The notes: generated from the sequence alone by a model not told the origin. Counted from the first letter of the stretch, positions 8,146 to 16,480 are shown. The stretch is DNA of 19,219 nt from an uncultured Acetatifactor sp. (GCA_910585015.1 CAJUCT010000016.1:65785-85003), one strand, 5' to 3'. Numbers and translations are program-made.

Positions 8146-8209
8146 ACTACATAACGCCAGCCATATACGTTCAACCAGTGCAGTACGGTAAATTCTGGCG
8201 TTATGTAGT
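8146..8209. repeat. 15-bp perfect inverted repeat in the glyQS / J-TPR gap
   Basis: ACTACATAACGCCAG (8146-8160) and CTGGCGTTATGTAGT (8195-8209) are perfect inverted arms separated by 34 bp. The element lies between the end of glyQS and the chaperone promoter. No T-run follows on the minus strand, so a simple terminator is unlikely. It may be the ends of a tiny mobile element or a leader structure. Confidence 0.7.
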
Positions 8210-8240
8210 ATAAATTTCAATTTCACATCCGCGCACAATA

Positions 8241-8291
8241 GAAAACAGGCCACCACAGGGCGAAGCATCGCCTTCCTCAGACGATACCTGT
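8241..8291 (-). terminator. Possible terminator after glyQS
   Basis: On the minus strand, starting 27 nt after the glyQS stop codon, ACAGG (8291-8287) can pair with CCTGT (8249-8245). Inside is GGCGA-TGCT-TCGCC (8272-8259). The outer stem runs into TTTTC. The stem is interrupted, so this is a weak call. Confidence 0.35.
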
Positions 8292-8317
8292 CCCCAGGGC
8301 AGCCCTATCCCTTTTTC

Positions 8318-9706
8318 CTAAAACAAAAACTTATCCGCAAAATAAGCGTCCAGATCGGCGATGGCCACCCGCACCTGCTCCATGGAGTCGCGGAAACGGA
8401 CTGTGACGCAGTTATCTGTCTCGGAGTCGAAATCATAGGTCACACAGAAGGGCGTACCGATCTCGTCCTGGCGGCGGTAACGCTTGCCAATATTGCCTCT
8501 GTCGTCATACTCACAGTTGTATCTCTTAGACAGCTGCCCATAGATCTTCTCCGCGCCCTCCGCCAGCTTCTTGGACAGGGGCAGCACACCGATTTTAACC
8601 GGCGCCAGAGCAGGGTGGAAGCGCATTACCGTGCGCATGTCACCGTCCCCCAGATCCTCCTCGTCGTAGGCTGAACACAGGAAAGCCAGCACCACCCGGT
8701 CCGCGCCCAGAGAGGGCTCCACCACATAAGGCACATATTTCTCTTTCTTCTCATCGTCAAAATAGGACATATCCTCGCCGGAGGTATTCTGATGCTGGGT
8801 CAGATCATAGTCCGTCCTGTCCGCAATGCCCCACAGTTCGCCCCAGTCAAAGGGGAACCGGAACTCGATATCCGTGGTGCCCTTGCTGTAGAAACACAGT
8901 TCTTCCGGACTGTGGTCGCGAAGCCGTATCTCTTCCTCCTTGATGCCCAGAGAAAGGAGCCAATCCCTGCAGAAGCCCCTCCAATACTGGAACCACTCCA
9001 GATCCGTGCCGGGCTCACAGAAGAACTCCAACTCCATCTGCTCAAACTCTCTGGTTCGGAAGGTAAAATTGCCGGGGCTTATCTCGTTGCGGAAAGCCTT
9101 GCCGATCTGGCCGATGCCGAAGGGAAGCTTCTTTCTGGAGGTCCTTTGCACATTCTTAAAGTTTACAAAGATGCCCTGGGCCGTCTCGGGCCGCAGGTAA
9201 ATAGTATTCTTGGCCTCCTCCGTCACTCCCTGAAAAGTCTTGAACATCAGGTTGAACTGACGGATATCCGTGAAATTATGTTTGCCGCAGCTGGGGCAGG
9301 GAATCTGGTGCTCCCTGACAAATTCCTCCATACGCTCCTGGCTCCAGGCATCAACACTCTCCTTCAGTTCGATATTCTCCTCCCTGCAGAAATCCTCAAT
9401 CAGCTTATCTGCCCGGGAACGCTCATGACACTCCTTACATTCCATCAGAGGATCTGAGAAACCGCCCAGGTGGCCGCTGGCCTCCCAAGTCCTGGGATTC
9501 ATCAGAATCGCGCAGTCCACGCCCACATTGTAGGGATTCTCCTGCACGAACTTCTGCCACCAGGCTTTCTTCACATTATTTTTCAGTTCCACACCCAGGT
9601 TGCCATAATCCCATGTGTTGGCCAGACCGCCGTAAATCTCCGAACCGGGATATATAAAACCTCTTGACTTTGCCACCGCGATAATTTTATCCATTGTCTT
9701 TTCCAT
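8318..9706 (-). CDS. glyQS: Glycine--tRNA ligase, single-chain class II type
   Basis: This 462-residue enzyme charges tRNA-Gly with glycine for translation. It is the dimeric single-chain form, not the alpha/beta GlyQ plus GlyS form. Near the N-terminus GFIYPGSEIYGG and WDYGNLGVELK (33-42) are characteristic. Class II motif 2 is FRNEISPGNFTFRTREFEQ (205-223), and motif 3 is SLGADRVVLAFL (332-343). Two cysteine pairs, Cys90/93 and Cys137/140, look like a metal site in the inserted domain. The length is normal for the family. The start has AGGAGG eight bases upstream. No T-box leader is visible; the 142-bp gap before the gene is filled by a family 1 hairpin. It is downstream of a small lipoprotein gene and probably co-transcribed with it. 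Confidence 0.96.
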   Translation of the reverse strand: MEKTMDKIIAVAKSRGFIYPGSEIYGGLANTWDYGNLGVELKNNVKKAWWQKFVQENPYNVGVDCAILMNPRTWEASGHLGGFSDPLMECKECHERSRADKLIEDFCREENIELKESVDAWSQERMEEFVREHQIPCPSCGKHNFTDIRQFNLMFKTFQGVTEEAKNTIYLRPETAQGIFVNFKNVQRTSRKKLPFGIGQIGKAFRNEISPGNFTFRTREFEQMELEFFCEPGTDLEWFQYWRGFCRDWLLSLGIKEEEIRLRDHSPEELCFYSKGTTDIEFRFPFDWGELWGIADRTDYDLTQHQNTSGEDMSYFDDEKKEKYVPYVVEPSLGADRVVLAFLCSAYDEEDLGDGDMRTVMRFHPALAPVKIGVLPLSKKLAEGAEKIYGQLSKRYNCEYDDRGNIGKRYRRQDEIGTPFCVTYDFDSETDNCVTVRFRDSMEQVRVAIADLDAYFADKFLF

Positions 9707-9726
9707 AGTCCACTCCTCCTATTTTA

Positions 9727-9836
9727 AGTTCCGCATCCGTCCTCCCAATGCCATTCCCCGCAGAGTAATTTCAGGCCGCTTCAACGTCCTGAAATTCTCT
9801 GAGGCATTGTCCGGACAGATGCTGTCTGTCCCGCAT
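9727..9836 (-). repeat. Family 1 structured repeat, copy in front of glyQS
   Basis: Read on the minus strand, this element runs from ACAGCAT (9825-9819) to ATGCGGAACT (9736-9727). Stems, given as plus positions, are: outer 9733-9742 with 9813-9822 (10 bp, one G-U on the minus strand); 9746-9752 with 9803-9809 (7 bp); 9761-9765 with 9797-9801 (5 bp); and 9767-9775 with 9788-9796 (9 bp). The apical loop on the minus strand is ACGTTGAAGCGG, and an 8-nt bulge (CGGGGAAT) lies on the 3' side. A second ATGCGGGAC box precedes it at 9836-9828. It ends about 10 nt before the glyQS Shine-Dalgarno sequence. Confidence 0.8.
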
Positions 9837-9848
9837 CTAATATATATT

Positions 9849-10487
9849 TTATTTTATCACCACGTATTTCAGACCTTCTCCCTCCGTGCCGTCCACATAG
9901 CCTGCATCCGTAATCTGTACATTGCTGCTAATGTATAGCACCTTGGACGGGCATCGAATCTGCAGGTTCTCTTCAAAGATCAACACCCTGTTGCCGCCTA
10001 TTTTCGCCAGCTGCTCCGAAGTGAGGTCTGTCCCTTTTTTCGCATCCTGCAACACTCCCGCCAGGTCGTAGCCTGCCTCCAGGGCCTCCTGCACTGTGCC
10101 GTAGAACAGTTCACAGGACTGATTGTCTACCTGGGCCCTGTAGTCCTTATAGACTTCACTGTCCGCGAAATGCAGCGCCACCATGGCCTGGGCATCATTT
10201 TCTTCCAGGCTGCTCACCTGCTCCACCGTCACTGTCTGTCCGTCTCCGGCCGCTTCGCCCACATAGTCCTGCACCTCCCGGCGGATCATGCCATCCAGTT
10301 CGCTTAACTGGTAGTCATCCCTGTCAAAATCCTCCACACGGCATTGGGTAAAACTTCCGTCTGCCGCCAGCACAATCGTGGAAGTGCGGATAGGTTCCTC
10401 TACCGTTTCTCCGCTGCACCCCGTCAGAATTGACACACATGCTCCCAGCGCTGTCAGCAACGCAATCGCTCTTTTCCTGCCTCTCAT
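9849..10487 (-). CDS. Small lipoprotein of unknown function
   Basis: A 212-residue predicted lipoprotein. A basic start (MRGRKR) and a hydrophobic stretch lead to the lipobox LTGC, with Cys24 as the lipid-modified residue, so the mature protein should be anchored on the outer face of the cell membrane. The remainder is acidic and soluble, with no further membrane segments and no catalytic motif that I recognise. It lies between recO and glyQS and has its own sigma-A-type promoter 44 nt upstream, overlapping the recO stop codon. The gap to glyQS holds a family 1 hairpin, so the two genes may be co-transcribed. Similar small lipoproteins are common in Lachnospiraceae; the role is unknown. Confidence 0.82.
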   Translation of the reverse strand: MRGRKRAIALLTALGACVSILTGCSGETVEEPIRTSTIVLAADGSFTQCRVEDFDRDDYQLSELDGMIRREVQDYVGEAAGDGQTVTVEQVSSLEENDAQAMVALHFADSEVYKDYRAQVDNQSCELFYGTVQEALEAGYDLAGVLQDAKKGTDLTSEQLAKIGGNRVLIFEENLQIRCPSKVLYISSNVQITDAGYVDGTEGEGLKYVVIK

Positions 10488-10530
10488 ATCAGCCTAATCC
10501 TTTCACTCCTAACGCTAAAGCATCTTCTTT

Positions 10531-10559
10531 ATTATAGCCGACTTGTCCTTGTTTTTCAA
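10531..10559 (-). promoter_or_regulatory. Strong sigma-A-type promoter for the lipoprotein gene
   Basis: On the minus strand, TTGAAA (10559-10554) and TATAAT (10536-10531) are separated by exactly 17 nt. The -35 box overlaps the recO stop codon. Transcription would start near 10524 and give a leader of about 37 nt before the ATG at 10487. Confidence 0.78.
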
Positions 10560-11206
10560 CAGAGACTTTTCAGAATTTCCAGACTTTTAAATTCATGACC
10601 GATGATTTTGCCGCAATACCACTGGGCCTCCTCCTGAAGTTGATTAAGTACCTGAGGAGTCACATTAAAAGTATAGAGTTTCTCCACACTGCTGGAGACA
10701 ATGTATTCCAGGGCATAAACCGTGGACTCCTCCAGCCCCCTGTCCCGCCGCACACCGGGAAATTCCCCGTTCACGGCGATACTCTTGATCTCATAGACAC
10801 ACCGCACCAGTTCATTGGGTATGGATGGCGCGCACAGGGCCCGCAATGACTGGTAGAGAAGCTTCAGCATCTGTCTCTCGTCGTTGTTCTCCCTGGTGTA
10901 ATAATCCGCAAGTTCCGCAAAGTACATGCCGTAATAGGCGCCTATGTAATCCGTCCGCAATGCCTCAAAATAATTTTGTATATCCGCATCCGAAACATTA
11001 TAGGAACTCTTTCCCTCATAAAGTTTAAAAGTGCCAAAGGAAAAAGGATTGGTGGCACTGCTCAGACGGCTGCCCGGCTTGCGGGAACCCTTGACAAACG
11101 CCGCTATCTTTCCTCTTTCCTTTGTGAGCAAACAGATACGCCTATCATACTCACCGATAGGCGTCTGCTTCAATATCATTCCAGTTACTATAATAAAATC
11201 CTGCAT
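10556..11206 (-). CDS. recO: DNA repair protein RecO
   Basis: RecO helps load RecA on single-stranded DNA together with RecF and RecR during recombinational repair. The N-terminus shows the OB-fold pattern FIIVTGMILKQTPIGEYDRR, followed by LLTKERGKIAAFVKGSRKPGSRL. The rest is the helical domain, with YYGMYFAELADYY and IPNELVRCVYEIK. I start it at the ATG at 11206, with CAGGAG nine bases upstream. A longer frame up to 11299 reads through the YqzL-like gene with no RecO similarity. The protein is 216 residues, shorter than the usual 240-250, and the zinc-binding cysteines present in many RecO proteins are not seen. The start overlaps the end of the YqzL-like gene by 56 nt, so the two are probably translationally coupled. 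The era / YqzL-like / recO order is the usual Firmicutes order and supports the call. Confidence 0.92.
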   Translation of the reverse strand: MQDFIIVTGMILKQTPIGEYDRRICLLTKERGKIAAFVKGSRKPGSRLSSATNPFSFGTFKLYEGKSSYNVSDADIQNYFEALRTDYIGAYYGMYFAELADYYTRENNDERQMLKLLYQSLRALCAPSIPNELVRCVYEIKSIAVNGEFPGVRRDRGLEESTVYALEYIVSSSVEKLYTFNVTPQVLNQLQEEAQWYCGKIIGHEFKSLEILKSLC

Positions 11207-11345
11207 TTGGATCTGCTCCTGACTTACCGTCTTTAACTTCCTGGGCCCCCCCGCCGCAGGTGTACCGCAGATAATCCTCCACCCTCCCGGTGTTCTCAAA
11301 TCTCTGCCAGTACCTTACCCTGCTGTTCTCCGCCGTCTCCTGCAT
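11151..11345 (-). CDS. YqzL-like small protein between era and recO
   Basis: A 64-residue protein read from the ATG at 11345. Residues 11-28 read YWQRFENTGRVEDYLRYT, matching the pattern of Bacillus YqzL (W, F, TG, E, YL in the same spacing), whose gene is also found between era and recO. The C-terminal half (GADPNAGFYYSNWNDIEADAYR) has no known motif. Function is unknown for the family. The 3' end overlaps recO by 56 nt in another frame. The Shine-Dalgarno sequence is poor: GGGGG, 11 nt before the ATG. An open frame extends upstream to 11519 in era territory, but that part is a shadow. The call rests on position and the short motif. Confidence 0.7.
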   Translation of the reverse strand: MQETAENSRVRYWQRFENTGRVEDYLRYTCGGGAQEVKDGKSGADPNAGFYYSNWNDIEADAYR

Positions 11346-11437
11346 ACTACTTTGTACCCCCGTTCTTTTGCTGATATATATAGGGTTCTCAGTTTTGATT
11401 TTTCTATGCGTCAGGCAGAGGCGATAGACCATAAACG

Positions 11438-12346
11438 CTACTGGATATCTTTGGGGTTGTATCCAAAATTTTTCATCAGAAAATCGCTGTCCCTCCAATC
11501 CTTCTTCACCTTTACCCACAGCTGCAGATTCACATGCTGCTCCAGCAGATCCTCTATGTCCGGCCTGGCCGCCGTTCCGATGCGCTTCAACATGCTGCCG
11601 CCTTTACCGATGATAATGCCCTTGTGGGAATCCCGCTCACAGACAATGGTGGCCTCGATGTCCCAGATATTTTTGCGCTGCTGCATTTTTTCGATGCTGA
11701 CGGCGATACCGTGGGGAATCTCCTCCTCCAGGAGCCGCAGGGCCTTCTCCCGAATCAGTTCCGCCACAATCTGACGCATGGGCTGGTCGGTGACGGTATC
11801 CTCGTCGTAAAATGCCGGTCCATAGGGCAGATACTTCATGATGCAGGAGATCAGAATGTCCGTGTTATCTCCTTTCAGAGCCGACACCGGCACGATCTCC
11901 TGAAAGTCCATCATCTTCCGATAGGTGTCCATATAGGGCAGAAGTTCCTCCTTTTTCACGGTATCCGCCTTGTTGATCACCAGAATCACCGGAGTCTCCA
12001 CCTTCTGCAGCTGCTCTATAATATGACGCTCCCCCGCCCCGACGAAATTGCTGGGCTCCACCAGCCACAAAATCACATCCACCTCGGAAAGGGTACGCTC
12101 CGCCACATGCACCATATAGTCCCCCAGCTTGTTTTTGGCTTTATGAATGCCCGGGGTGTCCACAAACACAATCTGTCCCTGGTCGGAAGTGTACACAGTC
12201 TGTATCCTGTTGCGGGTGGTCTGGGGCTTGCTGCTGGTAATGGCGATTTTCTGACCGATCAGGCGGTTCATCAGCGTGGATTTTCCCACGTTGGGACGTC
12301 CGATCAGTGTCACAAAGCCGGATTTATATGCCGGATTTTCACTCAT
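11438..12346 (-). CDS. era: GTPase Era
   Basis: A 302-residue GTPase that binds 16S rRNA and helps 30S ribosome assembly. GTPase motifs are G1 GRPNVGKS (16-23), switch I near PQTTRNR (41-47), G3 DTPG (63-66), G4 NKAD (125-128) and G5 SAL (155-157). The C-terminal KH RNA-binding domain carries GIIIGKGGSMLKRIG (243-257), followed by VKVKKDWRD. Length is normal. The ATG at 12346 lies inside the end of the DUF4349 gene with an 8-nt overlap (ATGAGTGA), and GGAGGGG lies upstream. This points to coupled translation. The YqzL-like gene and recO follow. Confidence 0.98.
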   Translation of the reverse strand: MSENPAYKSGFVTLIGRPNVGKSTLMNRLIGQKIAITSSKPQTTRNRIQTVYTSDQGQIVFVDTPGIHKAKNKLGDYMVHVAERTLSEVDVILWLVEPSNFVGAGERHIIEQLQKVETPVILVINKADTVKKEELLPYMDTYRKMMDFQEIVPVSALKGDNTDILISCIMKYLPYGPAFYDEDTVTDQPMRQIVAELIREKALRLLEEEIPHGIAVSIEKMQQRKNIWDIEATIVCERDSHKGIIIGKGGSMLKRIGTAARPDIEDLLEQHVNLQLWVKVKKDWRDSDFLMKNFGYNPKDIQ

Positions 12347-13391
12347 GCTCTCTGTCCCCTCCTCTGTCTGTATCTCCGCTTCCCACCGCGGCGGGATGCC
12401 CGTCTGCCGCCTTGGCGTTCTTCTTGGCCGCCTTCGCGCGGCTCCGCTTCATATACCATCTGACCCAGAAAATAAACAGCACAATGATCACGGCCCACAG
12501 CACCAGTGTAGGAATATGGACCAGCAGCCAGACCATAATCTCCAGAGCTCCGTTGCCAATTCCTTCAAGATCTTCCATAAAACCGCCGCTGATTCTCTCC
12601 CACAGAGTCTCCTCATGCACCGGTGTCAGTTCCTTTACCTCGCTGACATCCAGGTACACGGTGCTGTAGTCCACCTTGTTGTCGTAGGTCCGCAGCTGAG
12701 CCTCCATGCTCTCAATCTGATACCGCACATTGGACAGGCGCTGCTCAATGGTGATAATGTCTTCTATGCTCTCCGCCTTTTCCATCAGTTCCAACAGACG
12801 GTCATGCTCTGCCTGCAGGGTCTTTTTATGGCTGGCCATATCCACATAGTCAAGCGTCACATCCTGCACATTTTCCGATCGTCTGGTCACATTGCCGATC
12901 TCAAACACCTCGCCGAGAAACCCGTTTAACTGCCCCGCCGGAATCCGGGCGGTCATACTGGCGCTGCGGTTGGAGTGATAACTGCTGTAGACGCTGCCAT
13001 TGTAAGTCTCCATGCTCTCGATATAGCCGCCCAGATCCCTGATCCTCTGCTCAAGGGTTTCCATGACAGAGTCAAACTCCGTGGTCTCCACAGACATATT
13101 CACCGTGCGGATCAACTTGCGGTCGCTTGTCTGGCTGGCCGCATCCGACTCCTGCACCTGGATGTCGCCGGAATCATAGTTCTTGCTTTCGCTTTCCGCT
13201 GCGGAATAGTTCATGCCCATAGAATCCACGTCATATTCCTCGGTTGCTATCTGAGACATACCGTTGGAAGCGGAGCCGTACTCCCAGGATTCCGCCGAAG
13301 GAGCCGCATTGTCCACGGAAGCGCCGCAGGCCGCCATTACCAGTGACAATGCCATGGCCAGCAGACCGATTATCCATTTTGTCCTTTTCAT
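12339..13391 (-). CDS. DUF4349-type membrane-anchored lipoprotein
   Basis: A 350-residue envelope protein. The N-terminus is a lipoprotein signal: MKRTKW, a hydrophobic run, then MAAC with Cys22. A low-complexity Ser/Glu-rich stretch (24-90) follows. The folded part from about 92 (KLIRTVNMSVETTEFDSVMETLEQRI) to 250, with a predicted coiled coil at 186-234, matches what I know of DUF4349. A membrane helix (about 283-311) and a basic tail end it, so it is probably held in the membrane at both ends, with the middle outside. The function of the family is unknown. It overlaps era by 8 nt and follows the M16 peptidase after 30 nt containing a hairpin. The SD is GGGGGGAG. Confidence 0.85.
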   Translation of the reverse strand: MKRTKWIIGLLAMALSLVMAACGASVDNAAPSAESWEYGSASNGMSQIATEEYDVDSMGMNYSAAESESKNYDSGDIQVQESDAASQTSDRKLIRTVNMSVETTEFDSVMETLEQRIRDLGGYIESMETYNGSVYSSYHSNRSASMTARIPAGQLNGFLGEVFEIGNVTRRSENVQDVTLDYVDMASHKKTLQAEHDRLLELMEKAESIEDIITIEQRLSNVRYQIESMEAQLRTYDNKVDYSTVYLDVSEVKELTPVHEETLWERISGGFMEDLEGIGNGALEIMVWLLVHIPTLVLWAVIIVLFIFWVRWYMKRSRAKAAKKNAKAADGHPAAVGSGDTDRGGDREHE

Positions 13392-13404
13392 TTTTCTCCC
13401 CCCT

Positions 13405-13419
13405 GCCCGCTTTGCGGGC
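13405..13419 (-). other. Intercistronic hairpin between M16 peptidase and DUF4349 genes
   Basis: GCCCGC-TTT-GCGGGC is a 6-bp perfect stem placed 3 nt after the peptidase stop codon and just before the GGGGGGAG ribosome binding site. There is no T-run after it on the minus strand. It may stabilise the upstream message end or tune the downstream start. Confidence 0.5.
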
Positions 13420-13421
13420 TG

Positions 13422-16340
13422 TTAAAACAGGTTTTCCGTAACCAAAAACATCTCCTTCTCTTCCTTAATCTTCTGGGCATTGCCCACCACGCACAGGAAA
13501 TCATCCTGCATAAAGGCCCGAATATAGGCGGCCAGTTCCCTGATCTCTTCCTGGGTAGCCCCCAGCAGCTGGGCTCTCTCCTGATCCAGCATCTCCTGGG
13601 TAATACCGCACTGGTATGCGCTCAAGGAGAACAGCCCGTAGGCAGCCGGGTTCATGGGAGTATCCATATCACTGACAGCTCCGATGATATACTGGGTCAT
13701 GGTGCGCTCGTCCGCAGTGAAATTCTCCACTGTCTCCGCCGCCTTCTCATAGACTTCCACAGTATTTTTCAAGTTGGGATCCCTGTAGGAGGTGAAGCCA
13801 CTCTCGCCGGATCTGCCAAAACTACACTGGCAGCCGTAGGCTCCGCCTTTGACACGAAGGTTGATCCACAGATACTCATACCGCATCATCACCTGCAAGA
13901 AGCGCAGTGTCCCCTTATAGGGCAGTCCCTTCTTTTTGAAATTGCCCGCACGGCACACATACAGCACCTGCCCTGCAGTCATAAAGCCCTCCTGCTTCCT
14001 CTGGGGCACTGGCCTAAAGCTTCCGGTATCCACGGGATCCGTGTAAAGCGCCCCTACAAAACGCTCTGTAGCTGCCTTCAGTTTCTCCCAGCCCTCATCG
14101 GCACCCACATAGTCCACCATCAGATTCTCCCTGCGGAAGATCATGACTGTCAATTCCTGCAGCGCCTTTATCAGCGCCCCCTTCTCCTCCTCAAAATTCG
14201 CCTGAATCCGGGATAGCAGACGGAAATAAGGAATGCCGGAAAGGGTCTCGCTGACAGCGCCGGACACGCTGCCATAGGCCAAGGCACGGTTTAGCGCCGT
14301 CTGATCCCCTCTTGCCGCCATCTGGGACTGCATCTGGGATTGTCCCTCAGATACAATCTCCAGCAGACGCTTTTCATCCGTGAAATCAGAGGTCATCGCA
14401 ATCTCCTGCAAAAGCTCCATGGCCTTGTCAATATTGGCATACAGCACCTTGGTCTTCAGATCCAAGGTGGCCCTGTATTCATCCGTATTCTCCACATTGC
14501 CGTAAATATTGTTAGCTGTACCGATGCCGCCTGTATTTAAATCAATCTCGTTGGACAACTCGCCATAGCTGTAGTTTGCCGTGTTCAGCAATCCCAGACA
14601 GGCGCTGAGGATTCCCACATAGGGATACAGCCGCTCCGGAATCTGATCCAGAGAAAATACAAGGCGGATGTAAGCGATGCCGTTAGTAAACAGAGTATGG
14701 CGCAGCGCCGGGAGATCTGCGATTCTGGTCTCCTCGTTGATCAGTTTCCTGGCCTCCCTGCCTATGTCCTCCCGGGCCAGCATGGGAATCCTGGCCAGAT
14801 CCTCCTTACTGTCCTCCTGCTCCTGATAGGCAGTCAGTGCCTGCTGCCGGGCTATAATCTCCTCCAGCTCCTCCCGGCTCATGCCGGCCTTTCGCTCCGC
14901 AAGCTGTGCCTTCAGCGCCTCCTCCTGCTCCTGGGCCATTCCCTTTTTTGGCTTCAAAATTACCAGGGACTTGTGGGGATTGTCAATCAGGTAGGTCTGT
15001 ACCAGTTTTTCAAAATAGCCCTGCTCCGCCTTTTCCCGCAGCCTGGCGTAAGTGTCATTGGCCTCCACATGGATAAAAGGCGCATTGTCCGCATAGAGCC
15101 AGCTGTCCAGAACCTGCAGTCCGTACATCAGCCCCTTGGGATACCTGCCGAAATCCGCCTCCCGATATCTAAACTCATAGTGGTTTATGCCTGCCAGCAG
15201 CGCCTTTCGATCAAAGCCCTCCGTGACAATACGCTGCAATTCCCTGTCAACCAGTTCCACAAACTCCTGCTCTCTGGCAATGTCCGTGTCGCTGGCCACC
15301 ACGGCAAAGAAAGGCTGCTTGATGCCATTGTCGTACTCGCTGTAGACATCTTTACCCATGGAGTGATCCAGCAGAACCTGTTTCAACGGGGCTCCCGGCG
15401 CGCTGCAAAGCGCATAATCCAGTATTTCGAAGGCCACATACAGTTCCCGGTCCAGACAGTCCCCGGCGGTCATATTGTAGCTTAAGTACCCGCTCTCCTC
15501 CTCCTTGGCCTCATCGCTGATGGGATATTCCCGCACCACCCTGCGCAGCGCCGGGAACGGTTCCTGATCCCGGAGGGAACTGTCTATCTCCAGTCTGTCA
15601 AAGGCAGACAGGTACTTTTCGTCCAGAAACACCAGCTTCTCCGCCATATCCATATCGCCGTACAGATAAATATAGGAGTTGGAAGGATGGTAATACCGCC
15701 TGTGGAAATCCAAAAACTCCTCATAGGAAAGTTCCGGGATCACCGCCGGATCGCCGCCTGACACTTTTCCATAGGTGGTATCCGGGTACAGGGATTTCAT
15801 CTTTTCCCTAAAGAGAACATCATCCGGAGAGGAAAATGCCCCCTTCATCTCGTTGTACACCACACCGTTGATGGTCAGTTCACCCTCCAGGCTGTCCAAT
15901 TCATAATGCCAGCCCTCCTGACAGAAAATCTTGTCCGTGTCATAAATCCGGGGATAGAACACCGCATCCAGATACACATGCATCAGATTCTGAAAATCCT
16001 TGTCATTGCAGCTGGCTATGGGATAAATGGTCTTATCCGGGTAGGTCATGGCATTCAGAAAGGTGTTCAGAGACCCCTTCACCAGTTCCACAAAGGGATC
16101 CTTTACCGGAAATTCCCTGGATCCGCACAGCACGGAGTGCTCCAGAATATGGGCCACGCCGGTGGAGTTCTCCGGCGGTGTGCGGAAGCCGATGTAGAAC
16201 ACCTTATTATCGTCGTCATTCTCAAGCAGAGCCACCCTGGCTCCGGTCTTCTTGTGCCGCAGCAGATAGCTCATGGAATTTAAGTCCTGGATCTCCCTCT
16301 TTTCTATAATCTCATAACTTGTTACCTCTTCAATACGCAT
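13422..16340 (-). CDS. M16C zinc metallopeptidase (PreP / Cym1 type)
   Basis: A 972-residue peptidase of the insulinase superfamily, which degrades short peptides inside a closed two-half chamber. The inverted zinc motif HILEH gives His64, Glu67 (catalytic) and His68. The third ligand is probably Glu164 in VVYNEMKGAF, 96 residues after His68, the spacing of plant PreP. Flanking GVAHILEHSVLCGS and FLNAMTYPDKTIYP are typical of subfamily M16C. The length, about twice that of bacterial single-domain M16B proteins, also fits. There is no signal peptide, so it is probably cytoplasmic peptide turnover. A family 1 hairpin lies immediately upstream, and an AAGAGGA-type SD precedes the ATG. The DUF4349 gene follows. 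Confidence 0.93.
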   Translation of the reverse strand: MRIEEVTSYEIIEKREIQDLNSMSYLLRHKKTGARVALLENDDDNKVFYIGFRTPPENSTGVAHILEHSVLCGSREFPVKDPFVELVKGSLNTFLNAMTYPDKTIYPIASCNDKDFQNLMHVYLDAVFYPRIYDTDKIFCQEGWHYELDSLEGELTINGVVYNEMKGAFSSPDDVLFREKMKSLYPDTTYGKVSGGDPAVIPELSYEEFLDFHRRYYHPSNSYIYLYGDMDMAEKLVFLDEKYLSAFDRLEIDSSLRDQEPFPALRRVVREYPISDEAKEEESGYLSYNMTAGDCLDRELYVAFEILDYALCSAPGAPLKQVLLDHSMGKDVYSEYDNGIKQPFFAVVASDTDIAREQEFVELVDRELQRIVTEGFDRKALLAGINHYEFRYREADFGRYPKGLMYGLQVLDSWLYADNAPFIHVEANDTYARLREKAEQGYFEKLVQTYLIDNPHKSLVILKPKKGMAQEQEEALKAQLAERKAGMSREELEEIIARQQALTAYQEQEDSKEDLARIPMLAREDIGREARKLINEETRIADLPALRHTLFTNGIAYIRLVFSLDQIPERLYPYVGILSACLGLLNTANYSYGELSNEIDLNTGGIGTANNIYGNVENTDEYRATLDLKTKVLYANIDKAMELLQEIAMTSDFTDEKRLLEIVSEGQSQMQSQMAARGDQTALNRALAYGSVSGAVSETLSGIPYFRLLSRIQANFEEEKGALIKALQELTVMIFRRENLMVDYVGADEGWEKLKAATERFVGALYTDPVDTGSFRPVPQRKQEGFMTAGQVLYVCRAGNFKKKGLPYKGTLRFLQVMMRYEYLWINLRVKGGAYGCQCSFGRSGESGFTSYRDPNLKNTVEVYEKAAETVENFTADERTMTQYIIGAVSDMDTPMNPAAYGLFSLSAYQCGITQEMLDQERAQLLGATQEEIRELAAYIRAFMQDDFLCVVGNAQKIKEEKEMFLVTENLF

Positions 16341-16365
16341 TGCCTCATCCTCTTTTCTTATTTAT

Positions 16366-16464
16366 AGTTCCGCATGTTCCCTTCAAGTACACAAGCCGGT
16401 GAAGAATATCTGGCCGCTTGCGGCGTCCAGATATTCTTCAGTGTACTTTCCGGGAACATGCTGT
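16366..16464 (-). repeat. Family 1 structured repeat, copy in front of the M16 peptidase
   Basis: On the minus strand it runs from ACAGCAT (16464-16458) to ATGCGGAACT (16375-16366). Stems, given as plus positions, are: outer 16372-16381 with 16452-16461 (10 bp, perfect); 16385-16392 with 16441-16448 (8 bp, perfect); and inner 16401-16413 with 16427-16439 (13 bp, perfect). The loop on the minus strand is ACGCCGCAAGCGG, and the 3' bulge is ACCGGCTT. AAAAAAA precedes the element. It ends about 10 nt before the peptidase ribosome binding site. Confidence 0.85.
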
Positions 16465-16480
16465 TTTTTTACTCAACTAT

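Noticed and set aside
8146..8209. Integron attC site
   Set aside because: GGCGTTA resembles part of an attC core, but the other core bases do not fit and no integrase or cassette genes are near.
8089..8317. CIRCE heat-shock operator before the chaperone genes
   Set aside because: No TTAGCACTC-N9-GAGTGCTAA or near match; the inverted repeat here is a different sequence and spacing.
9707..9848. T-box riboswitch before glyQS
   Set aside because: The 142-bp gap has no T-box sequence or antiterminator and is filled by a family 1 hairpin that also occurs before genes unrelated to tRNA charging.
11207..11299. N-terminal extension of RecO
   Set aside because: The added 31 residues show no RecO similarity and lie in the YqzL-like gene; the ATG at 11206 has CAGGAG upstream.
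2003..11361. Shared TTTGTACCCCC upstream of the mannosidase and YqzL-like starts
   Set aside because: Only two occurrences, differently spaced from the start codons; probably chance together with a G-rich SD.
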